DNA of 23,145 bases from NCBI GenBank assembly GCA_016839655.1, contig JAEOTW010000002.1, forward strand, positions 1 to 23,145, in the 5' to 3' direction. The translations under genes and the position numbers were made by a program. Origin of the DNA: Promethearchaeota archaeon. Lineage in GTDB: Archaea; Asgardarchaeota; Lokiarchaeia; Sigynarchaeales; SOKP01. The notes below the pieces were generated by a model that saw nothing but the letters and a program-made list of their open reading frames with translations, was not told the DNA's origin and did not search any database. How positions within the stretch are numbered: the first letter of the stretch is position 1; each line of letters opens with the position of its first letter. Shown here in pieces: positions 16,148 to 22,724 of the stretch.

Positions 16148-16231
16148 AAAGTCTAATCAAATGAATAAAATTTATTTTCAAAGACAATTCAAATAATATT
16201 ATAAGAAGAAATTCTAAAAGTGTAATAGATA

Positions 16232-16456
16232 ATGAAAAAAAGGAATATTGGATTTATTTTATTTGGAGTTGCTGGTGCTAATCTTGTTACACTCGCAATA
16301 TCACTTATAGTTTTTCCTATATTATATCAACAATTAGGTATGCCCCTAGCTGCAGTTAGAATCGCTATAGCAACAATATTAATAACTAGTATAATTGTAA
16401 TATCTGTCTTGGTCTGTGCAGGTATTATTGTACTTATTAAATTTTGGAATAGATAA
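16232..16456 (+). CDS. Small two-TM membrane protein (74 aa)
   Basis: A basic start (MKKRN) followed by two hydrophobic helices: about residues 6-31 (FILFGVAGANLVTLAISLIVF) and 42-70 (AVRIAIATILITSIIVISVLVCAGIIVLI), with a short loop containing QQLGMP. A short positively charged end (KFWNR) follows. No signal-peptidase site stands out. It ends 3 nt before the ATG of the geranylgeranyl-reductase-family gene, so it is likely cotranscribed and possibly translationally coupled with it. Function unknown; membrane anchoring of the next enzyme is a guess. Confidence 0.7.
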   Translation: MKKRNIGFILFGVAGANLVTLAISLIVFPILYQQLGMPLAAVRIAIATILITSIIVISVLVCAGIIVLIKFWNR

Positions 16457-16459
16457 TTG

Positions 16460-17641
16460 ATGAAAATCATGTACGATGTCATAATTAGTGGTGCTGGCCC
16501 TTCAGGTTCTCAGTGTGCAAAAGTGCTTGCTGAAGCCGGATATAAGGTCGCATTAATTGAAAAAAATGTGAATTGGCGGAAACCTTGTGGTGGTGCTACC
16601 CATTCTAGTGTTGTTGATCTTTACCCACAGCTGAAAAAATTAAACTATACCAAGATTCGTGGAGTTGTAATGTATTCAGCAAATTATCATAGGCTAGAGT
16701 TTAAAGGAGCCAGTAGTGAATATTCTATAATTATGGATAGATTAGAACTTGATAATATAATGAGAAACGCAGCAATCGATGCTGGAGCAGAGCTTATTGA
16801 TAAACACATTTCATTTGACTACATCATGAAAAATCAAAAGAAAGTAGGTATAAAAACAAAGACTAAAAATGGCTCTGAAGAATTTTATGGAAAAATTATC
16901 ATAGTAGCTGATGGAATGAGTTCTAAATTAGCAGTGAAATCAGGAATAAGGCCTAAATGGAATATTAATGAACTGGCTATTGGAAAATGCTCTATCATGG
17001 AGGGAAATCATGATTTAGATGAGGAAAATGTATATGTCTACTTTAAACCATATCAAGGATATGCTTGGATATTTCCATTAAACAAAAAGAGATATAATAT
17101 TGGAATTTTTACTTTTGGGAAAGATAACTCAAAATATAACACACATAAAATATATCATGAATTTATAAATAATCCAAATGTTGAACAATACATTTCAAAC
17201 TTAAATAATAAAACCATTTGGTCAAGTTCATATTCATTTCCAGCTGAAGGAGTATTGGAAAAAGGCCTTTATGATGATAATTTAATGATTATAGGAGATG
17301 CTGGAGGATTTGTTTCACCAATAAGTGGTGAGGGAATTCAAACCGCCGTTCTCTCTGGTAAAATTTCAGCAGAAACTGGTTTAAAGGCTTTACATGATGA
17401 AGATTATTCTAAAACAAGTTTTAAAGCGTATAGAACCAATCAAGAAATAAAGACTATTATTAGGAATTTCAAACAAAAATCTTCAATGATCAATTTCTTC
17501 TACGAGAATGACGGGAATAATTTAAATAAAATGCTTGAACTGGCTGATAGAGATTCAGTATTTAAGGAGCAAGTAGTAAATATGTTTGCCTTCGGAGAAA
17601 TGCCTTCAAAAGACTTTATACAAAAATTATTGAGTAAATAA
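16460..17641 (+). CDS. Geranylgeranyl reductase family FAD-dependent protein
   Basis: FAD-binding enzyme of the GGR group, which in archaea saturates isoprenoid chains of membrane lipids or precursors. The N-terminal Rossmann motif is G11-A-G-P-S-G16, with the usual acidic residue at the end of beta 2 (ALIEKN). K41-P-C43-G-G45 matches the conserved PCGG-type loop. IIGDAGGFVSPISGEGIQ around residues 277-294 is the second FAD motif. The 393-aa length is normal. The ATG at 16460 is chosen over the adjacent TTG at 16457. The exact substrate cannot be told: GGR paralogues act on lipids, menaquinone precursors or other prenyl chains. It probably sits at the membrane surface and is preceded by a two-TM gene 3 nt upstream. 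Confidence 0.9.
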   Translation: MKIMYDVIISGAGPSGSQCAKVLAEAGYKVALIEKNVNWRKPCGGATHSSVVDLYPQLKKLNYTKIRGVVMYSANYHRLEFKGASSEYSIIMDRLELDNIMRNAAIDAGAELIDKHISFDYIMKNQKKVGIKTKTKNGSEEFYGKIIIVADGMSSKLAVKSGIRPKWNINELAIGKCSIMEGNHDLDEENVYVYFKPYQGYAWIFPLNKKRYNIGIFTFGKDNSKYNTHKIYHEFINNPNVEQYISNLNNKTIWSSSYSFPAEGVLEKGLYDDNLMIIGDAGGFVSPISGEGIQTAVLSGKISAETGLKALHDEDYSKTSFKAYRTNQEIKTIIRNFKQKSSMINFFYENDGNNLNKMLELADRDSVFKEQVVNMFAFGEMPSKDFIQKLLSK

Positions 17642-17689
17642 AAAAAAAATGGTAAAAAATAATAACTTCTAAGTAATTATTTATTCTCC

Positions 17690-17734
17690 CTAAATTATTA
17701 CTAGAAATATTAGAATTAATGCTAAAACAAACAT
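17690..17734 (-). CDS. Hydrophobic micropeptide, 14 aa, with Shine-Dalgarno
   Basis: A 15-codon frame encodes MFVLALILIFLVII and stops with TAG. GAGGTGAT (17742-17749) lies 7 nt upstream of the ATG, an exact match to the archaeal 16S 3'-end complement (AGGAGGUGAUC). An imperfect A/T-rich hairpin, GCTAAAA/TTTTAGC (17721-17740), covers the ATG. It lies 33 nt after the stop of the 64-aa gene on the same strand. The peptide would be a single membrane-inserting helix. Its size is below what can be shown from sequence alone; the strong ribosome-binding site is the main support. Confidence 0.45.
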   Translation of the reverse strand: MFVLALILIFLVII

Positions 17735-17741
17735 TTTAGCT

Positions 17742-17749
17742 ATCACCTC
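17742..17749 (-). promoter_or_regulatory. Strong Shine-Dalgarno site for the micropeptide
   Basis: GAGGTGAT on the minus strand, 7 nt upstream of the ATG at 17734. Such an eight-base match is rare in this window, where most genes appear leaderless or lack a visible site. Confidence 0.5.
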
Positions 17750-17767
17750 TCATTAATAATTTTTAAT

Positions 17768-17962
17768 TTATTTATTAGTAGATAGTAATCTGTCATAATG
17801 CTCAATTTGTTTATCTAAATTGTTTTTGAGTTTACATATATCAAAATTCTCATAAACTCTTTTCATGACTTTAATTTGAAAAGACCGACAATTTGCTGTA
17901 ACCTTTTGAAGGATTTCTAAATATTCATAATAGCTCATATCGGTCTTTTCTTTAACTTTCAT
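17768..17962 (-). CDS. Small basic helical protein (64 aa)
   Basis: Chosen start is ATG 17962 (MKVKEKTDMSYYEYLEI), because AGGAGGG (17971-17977) lies 8 nt upstream. A longer frame with an ATG at 17995 exists (75 aa, MANTKKRRATK...), with a TATAAAG-like element about 25 nt upstream of it, so the start is not fully settled. The product is lysine-rich and helical with two cysteines (ANCRSFQ, DICKLK), no membrane segment and no recognised motif. It is followed by the Shine-Dalgarno-led 14-aa micropeptide, so the two may form a small operon. Function unknown. Confidence 0.6.
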   Translation of the reverse strand: MKVKEKTDMSYYEYLEILQKVTANCRSFQIKVMKRVYENFDICKLKNNLDKQIEHYDRLLSTNK

Positions 17963-17970
17963 TTTTGTTG

Positions 17971-17977
17971 CCCTCCT
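17971..17977 (-). promoter_or_regulatory. Shine-Dalgarno site AGGAGGG deciding the start at 17962
   Basis: AGGAGGG-type site on the minus strand, 8 nt from ATG 17962. It lies inside the codons of the longer alternative frame (KKRRATK), which is why the shorter start is preferred. Confidence 0.55.
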
Positions 17978-18119
17978 TTTTTTGGTGTTCGCCATTTAAT
18001 TATATTATAAATTTCGCTTTATAGTTTTTACAAGAGAACTTTTGGGGAAGTTCGAACTAAACGAGAAGCTCTAAAAATCGGTTCCTTTTATGGTTTAAAA
18101 AGTATAATTTGCTAATAAT

Positions 18120-18515
18120 TTAAAAATTCTGAGGATGGCTTCTTTTCCATCGCCAAGCCCCTAGGAGGAATCCACTTAATGATATTACACACCCAATTAT
18201 TGAGATAAATATTATTACGGTTATAGCATCAAAAAACGATTCCTCAAGCGTAATAGAGAATATCATAAGATTGACCGTTATCATTAGCATTAGAAAAAAT
18301 AAAATACATGGTATTATCCATTACAACCATTTATTCTGGCGAAATACTTCCCCAATCATAGATCCTCTATATTTAGTATTAAATTCCATTTCTATAACAA
18401 TCTCAAATAAAGTGATATAATGTAATATGTAGTCTTTAATTTCGCTTTTGTAATATGGAATTATTATGCCTAAGATCGAAAAACTTGAGTAGAAAGTAAA
18501 TGGTAAATCGAATAC
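18120..18515 (-). pseudogene. Decayed membrane-protein gene with in-frame TAA
   Basis: One minus-strand frame stays open from 18515 to 18120 except for a single TAA at 18321-18323. Before it lies a hydrophobic segment (LPFTFYSSFSILGIIIPYY), then FEIVIEMEFNTKYRGSMIGE and NKWL; after it come WIIPCILFFLMLMITVNLMI and a second hydrophobic stretch, ending GAWRWKRSHPQNF. The positively charged connectors and two or three helices look like a real membrane protein. There is no start codon at the head of the open frame and a TAA bounds it at 18516-18518, so the 5' end appears lost. Alternative: a separate 56-aa two-TM gene from the ATG at 18290. Otherwise the 579-base stretch between 17996 and 18574 holds nothing I can support. 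Confidence 0.45.
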
Positions 18516-18574
18516 TTAAATCAAATATGATCTCAAATCAATTGAATTCAAATAATCCAAGATATCAAGGAAAA

Positions 18575-19558
18575 TCAAGAAAAAAATAAGGAACTATTGC
18601 TTTTTTGTTTTTTTTTCTTTATCACAAAGGTTCCATAGGTATAGATAATTCTTTCAATCATTTTTAAAAATAAAAATTTCATTGATTTCCAAAAGCCCTT
18701 GCCAGAGTTAACGTAGATCCTAAGATAATAATATAAAACACTGAGTAAATATTGTATATTGAATTTTGGTGATATAATATACTTTTCCCATGAATTCTCA
18801 TATTCTTGATTTAATTGATAAATGGTATATGATTTAGACACAAGTCTTTTATTTTTTAGAGCTCTAATAATTGCTATTTGAGATCCTTTTCCATATCTTA
18901 ACCAATTCTTACAAAAATCAATAAAATTATTTGAAAAATCATGATATACGAGAGCTTTTTTTTCTTTAACGAAATAAAAACCATTTCTTTTCAATCTTAG
19001 ACATAAATCCGTATCTTCTCCTCCAGCAAAAGGAAATTCAGTATTAAAACACCCAATGTCAATTAATGGTTTCTTTTTAAAAGAACAGTTAACAGTAGGT
19101 ATGTAATAAAGATGTCTTGGGGCTTCAAGTGTTTTATGTTCGACAAAGTATTGACTTATTATATCATTATTTACAGATTTTACGATTCCACCAACTCCAA
19201 CTAATTTTGATTCAGAATTTCTAAGTCTGTGTGTAATATGCTTTATCCAATCTTTTGCAACAATTACATCATCATCAGCGAAAGCTACTAAGTCATTTCT
19301 GGCGTTCTTAATCCCAATATTTCTTGAATCTGCGGGTCCTTTATTTTCACTTTTCAGTACTATTTTCTTAGAAAATCCATTTTCTATATCTTTCCATCGT
19401 TTAAGTAGTTCTGGTGTCTGATCATTTGAATGATCATCTATAATTATAACCTCATCAGGCATTGGATCTAAATGATTCAAGCTTTTTAATAATCTAAATA
19501 ATTTTGTAATTCTATTATATGTTGGAATTACAATAGAAACTGGGATTTTTTCGCTCAA
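18575..19558 (-). CDS. Family 2 glycosyltransferase
   Basis: GT-A fold enzyme using a nucleotide-activated sugar, probably building a cell-surface glycan or glycoprotein sugar chain. The N-terminus has the GT2 start VSIVIPTYNRITKLFRLLKSL, IIDDHSNDQTPELL, then the metal-binding D-D-D motif in VAFADDDVIVAKDW and the acceptor-side ED in FPFAGGEDTDLCLRLKRNG. The region YHDFSNNFIDFCKNWLRYGKG fits the family's C-terminal part. The 327-aa length is usual. The C-terminus is hydrophobic and ends in a lysine/glutamine-rich tail (KKKKQKSNSSLFFS), suggesting membrane association. It starts 15 nt downstream of the radical SAM gene, in the same operon. Acceptor and sugar unknown. Confidence 0.9.
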   Translation of the reverse strand: MSEKIPVSIVIPTYNRITKLFRLLKSLNHLDPMPDEVIIIDDHSNDQTPELLKRWKDIENGFSKKIVLKSENKGPADSRNIGIKNARNDLVAFADDDVIVAKDWIKHITHRLRNSESKLVGVGGIVKSVNNDIISQYFVEHKTLEAPRHLYYIPTVNCSFKKKPLIDIGCFNTEFPFAGGEDTDLCLRLKRNGFYFVKEKKALVYHDFSNNFIDFCKNWLRYGKGSQIAIIRALKNKRLVSKSYTIYQLNQEYENSWEKYIISPKFNIQYLLSVLYYYLRIYVNSGKGFWKSMKFLFLKMIERIIYTYGTFVIKKKKQKSNSSLFFS

Positions 19559-19573
19559 ACTTTATTTAACCCC

Positions 19574-20596
19574 TTAAATTTTCCTTAAATTAATGTCTAT
19601 ATGGCAAAGCATGATTCCACATGCTCTATTGCATGATTTCATTTTTTTTTTCTCCGCTATAGCTGTTTTTCCGTTCCATATTTCATCTAGAGAATTAGTT
19701 AAGATATTTCCTATCATATTTATAGGTTCAACAGCCCAATTAAAACAGAATTTCACATTACCACTCTCATCTACGATTAAGCTTTCTTCATATGCTTTGC
19801 AAGGATTAATATCATCAGGTAAATATTCTGGATCTGTGAAATATAATTTCCACAATTCCATTTCTTCTTTTGAATTTAAGAGAAAACTACCATAATTAGT
19901 TTTACTAAGAAGATCTATGTTTTTTACCATCTTTTTATTCAGAATTGGAAATCCGTCGAAATTTTCATACCATTTGGAGGGTATTATATCCAAACCGAAA
20001 GGATATTGTATTGGCTGAAAAAGTATACCATCTACTCCTAGTTTTTCGAAAAAATTAATGTGCTCTGAGAGAGAATTAATATTCCATGCACCAAGGATAC
20101 TTTGGACATAGATTTTTGTAGGATAATTCATGTTTTTCTTTAGGTATGTCATTTGCTTTATAATTTTAATTAGATGGTTAAACAAACCAGGCATTCCTCT
20201 CAAATTATCATGAATCTCTGAATCATGAGAATCAATTGATATTGATATAGCTGTCAAACCAGAATTTAAGATCTTTTCTAAATCAGTCCTAATCAGAGAA
20301 CCATTTGTGTTAATAAAACTGTTAATTTTATTCTTTTTACAGGTTTTTGCAATTTTAAAGACTTGCTCAGGATAAAGAAAGGGTTCTCCTCCAGTAAAAA
20401 TAACAGAAAAAAAATTTTGATAATTTTTATTCTGATTTTTTAACCATTTAAAAAGTTTTTTTAAAAAGTTAACCTTATCATTTAATTTCAGTGCTTCTTT
20501 TGGATCTTTATTTTTCCATACTGTACATAACCTGCATCTCAAATTACACTCTCTTGTTATTTGCAAAAATAATCTTAGTGGAATCAATCCTATCAA
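19574..20596 (-). CDS. Radical SAM/SPASM enzyme
   Basis: Cleaves S-adenosylmethionine via a [4Fe-4S] cluster to make a 5'-deoxyadenosyl radical. Cluster motif C17-x3-C21-x2-C24 (ECNLRCRLC) lies at the very start, followed by FTGGEPFLYPEQVF and the usual TIM-barrel segments (INSFINTNGSLI, AISISIDSHDSEIHD). The C-terminus has a SPASM-like cysteine set: CKAYEESLIV, VKFCFNWAV, GNILTNSLDEIWNGK and CNRACGIMLCHID, suggesting auxiliary clusters. Start is TTG at 20596; a TATA box 24 nt upstream favours it, and no in-frame ATG lies between the upstream TAG and this TTG. SPASM enzymes modify peptides, carbohydrates or act in cofactor synthesis; with GT2 next door a surface-polymer or peptide role is plausible. 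Confidence 0.9.
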   Translation of the reverse strand: MIGLIPLRLFLQITRECNLRCRLCTVWKNKDPKEALKLNDKVNFLKKLFKWLKNQNKNYQNFFSVIFTGGEPFLYPEQVFKIAKTCKKNKINSFINTNGSLIRTDLEKILNSGLTAISISIDSHDSEIHDNLRGMPGLFNHLIKIIKQMTYLKKNMNYPTKIYVQSILGAWNINSLSEHINFFEKLGVDGILFQPIQYPFGLDIIPSKWYENFDGFPILNKKMVKNIDLLSKTNYGSFLLNSKEEMELWKLYFTDPEYLPDDINPCKAYEESLIVDESGNVKFCFNWAVEPINMIGNILTNSLDEIWNGKTAIAEKKKMKSCNRACGIMLCHIDINLRKI

Positions 20597-20619
20597 TAAA
20601 AAATTTGAAATTTCTTGAA

Positions 20620-20628
20620 TTTTATAAT
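20620..20628 (-). promoter_or_regulatory. TATA-like box for the radical SAM-GT2 operon
   Basis: ATTATAAAA on the minus strand, 24 nt upstream of the TTG start at 20596. This spacing implies a leaderless transcript starting at or next to the TTG. Confidence 0.5.
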
Positions 20629-20714
20629 GCTAATTAATATTAAAACATCTCCTCTTTTAAGTTGATTATGTAGTGAAAAAATTTCAAACAATAATCCTAA
20701 TTATACCATGTGCC

Positions 20715-22565
20715 TTAATTAGGAACTAATAAAAGGCAGAGAAAGCATGCTCCAATAAAAATAGCTAAAGTAATGAGAAATTTTTTTCCTTCTAAATTCT
20801 TGAATTGAACAAAAATTAAGATAGAAATTAAAATCAAAAATACGAAATAAAAACGAGGCCAGTACGGAAATATTGGAATTGGCTCCCCTAAGCCTTGAAG
20901 AGGAAAAAAATCGTCATACCAATTATATACTGGAAATGCATAATTGAACTCATGTAAACTTTTTGATATCATAACCCACAAATCTTCATTAACCATAAAT
21001 GCAAGTGCCGACAAAAGGGATAAGGCTATAGACTTTCTTGATGCAATAAAAACAATTATCAAATTTGAGATTGTCATAAATGTCCAATAAAAATACTTAT
21101 TTGGAAACCAATCTGATATTTGGAACCAATTATTCCAATCTGTATCGAAAAAAAGATATTCTAAAATACCATACACGATAGAAAAAAGTATAGTCGCAAT
21201 CAAACCCATTTGGAGATATGTTCGGTTAATCCATTTCTGTTCATAATAAATTAAGAAGATACCAAAACCGCCCCCCATAAACATAACACCTAATAACGAC
21301 CAAAATGTGTTATAAAATGGAATTAAAATTCCAATTCCAATTCCAAATAAAATGATTGAACATTTATATTGAAAATGATGCGGAGTGCTGGAATTATCTT
21401 TCATGAGGATTTCTTTACTTTCCGAAGATTCCTTCTCATTTAGACCTCTTTCCTTGTTCTTTTTATAACTCATGAATAGGAATAAAACTATAAAAAAATA
21501 CAATAGTATAATAAAAATTAAAAATAAAAGTCTTAAATCAAATATTCTAGGCGGATTAATACAAATATTATTTTTATGTATATTTCCCGTGCCATAATCC
21601 TCAATGCATCCTACATCATTATCTATAAGAGTATTATTAAAAATTCGATTAAAGTTTGAATTGGCATCTAATTCAATTCCAAATTTCCTGTTGTTTTGAA
21701 TTGTATTCCTGATTATGCTGTTATTCTCCGATCCTGAAAAATAAATTCCATCATAACCATTATAATCTACTGTATTATTAAAAAAAGTATTTTTTGTGGA
21801 ATTATAAATCCAAAAACCAAAAAACAGATTATTACTTGCCAGATTTTGGGATAAATGAGTATAATTGCAATACCATAAAAAAATTCCGAGATCATCATTA
21901 TTTCTTGCAATATTTCCGAATAAGGTATTATTATTACTATAAATTAACCCTATTCCGTCCTTATGATTATATTTTGCAGTATTTCTTAATAGCGTGTTGT
22001 TATTACAATTAACTAAATATATCCCGCAAACAACGTTATCCAACACGTCGTTTCGCGAAATCGTGATATTAACACAATTATACAATGAAATGCCCTTATC
22101 GTTATTTGAACAATTATTATATATTAAGGTTCCGTTATTAGTATTTTCCAAATTGATTCCGCCCGAAGCTGCGTTGTAAACCGTTACTTTATTAATTATA
22201 AAACAAACGTTTTCGGAATTATTTATATAAATACCGCTTCCTGTAGGTGACGTGCTTGCGTCAATCGTAACGTTTTCAATCACGTAGGGATCGCTCCAAG
22301 TTCCCGCTCCTGAACACCATCCTGCAGGCAAGGCTACTGCCTCAGCCCAAGTCAGGGATCCTGATGTGGCCCCGGTAGGATCAATGGTAATATTCTCCAA
22401 AAACCACGATCCGGAAGCTTTAGGAGGACTTGATTTTTTCTCGTCCGAAATTTCAATGCTGCTGTTATTACCCGCTAGAACATTACCGAAGAAATAGATG
22501 CTAATGCATGAAATGGCAAAAAGTAGTCCAAATACCAATATGATGGATTTATTTTTTTCTTTCAA
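20715..22565 (-). CDS. Beta-helix (NosD-like) surface protein with C-terminal polytopic membrane domain
   Basis: A 616-aa protein. N-terminal hydrophobic segment about residues 7-32 (IILVFGLLFAISCISIYFFG), signal peptide or anchor. Residues about 50-335 hold an opening module (GSWFLENITIDPTGATSGSL, WAEAVALPAGWCSGAGTWSD, PYVIENVTIDAS) and then many 22-24-residue repeats of the type NNTLLRNTAKYNHKDGIGLI, i.e. a right-handed parallel beta-helix of the PbH1/NosD kind. The repeats are full of N-x-S/T sequons, likely N-glycosylated. From about residue 340 there are seven or eight further membrane helices. No ATG is available: start TTG at 22565. The beta-helix would face outside; the membrane part is not a family I know. 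Role in surface binding or carbohydrate handling is inference. Confidence 0.85.
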   Translation of the reverse strand: MKEKNKSIILVFGLLFAISCISIYFFGNVLAGNNSSIEISDEKKSSPPKASGSWFLENITIDPTGATSGSLTWAEAVALPAGWCSGAGTWSDPYVIENVTIDASTSPTGSGIYINNSENVCFIINKVTVYNAASGGINLENTNNGTLIYNNCSNNDKGISLYNCVNITISRNDVLDNVVCGIYLVNCNNNTLLRNTAKYNHKDGIGLIYSNNNTLFGNIARNNDDLGIFLWYCNYTHLSQNLASNNLFFGFWIYNSTKNTFFNNTVDYNGYDGIYFSGSENNSIIRNTIQNNRKFGIELDANSNFNRIFNNTLIDNDVGCIEDYGTGNIHKNNICINPPRIFDLRLLFLIFIILLYFFIVLFLFMSYKKNKERGLNEKESSESKEILMKDNSSTPHHFQYKCSIILFGIGIGILIPFYNTFWSLLGVMFMGGGFGIFLIYYEQKWINRTYLQMGLIATILFSIVYGILEYLFFDTDWNNWFQISDWFPNKYFYWTFMTISNLIIVFIASRKSIALSLLSALAFMVNEDLWVMISKSLHEFNYAFPVYNWYDDFFPLQGLGEPIPIFPYWPRFYFVFLILISILIFVQFKNLEGKKFLITLAIFIGACFLCLLLVPN

Positions 22566-22724
22566 TGGATGACACTTCGGATTTCTAATTGAATTAATAA
22601 ATGAAGATTATTATAAAAAGTAATTCTAGTCCAATTTCCATGATGGGTCATCTTTGAATAAAAAAACTAGATTTTTAAATAGTTTTTTAAAAAAAAAAGA
22701 ATAAAGAAAGTGAAAATTTGTTTT

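Noticed and set aside
18170..18215. AGGAGG followed by ATG on the plus strand (9-codon frame)
   Set aside because: Antisense to the decayed membrane-protein frame, spacing to the ATG is long, and the peptide shows no feature.
18324..18400. Similarity of KYRGSMIG to ABC-2 polysaccharide-export permeases
   Set aside because: The frame is too short after the motif and broken; a short motif resemblance is not enough for a call.
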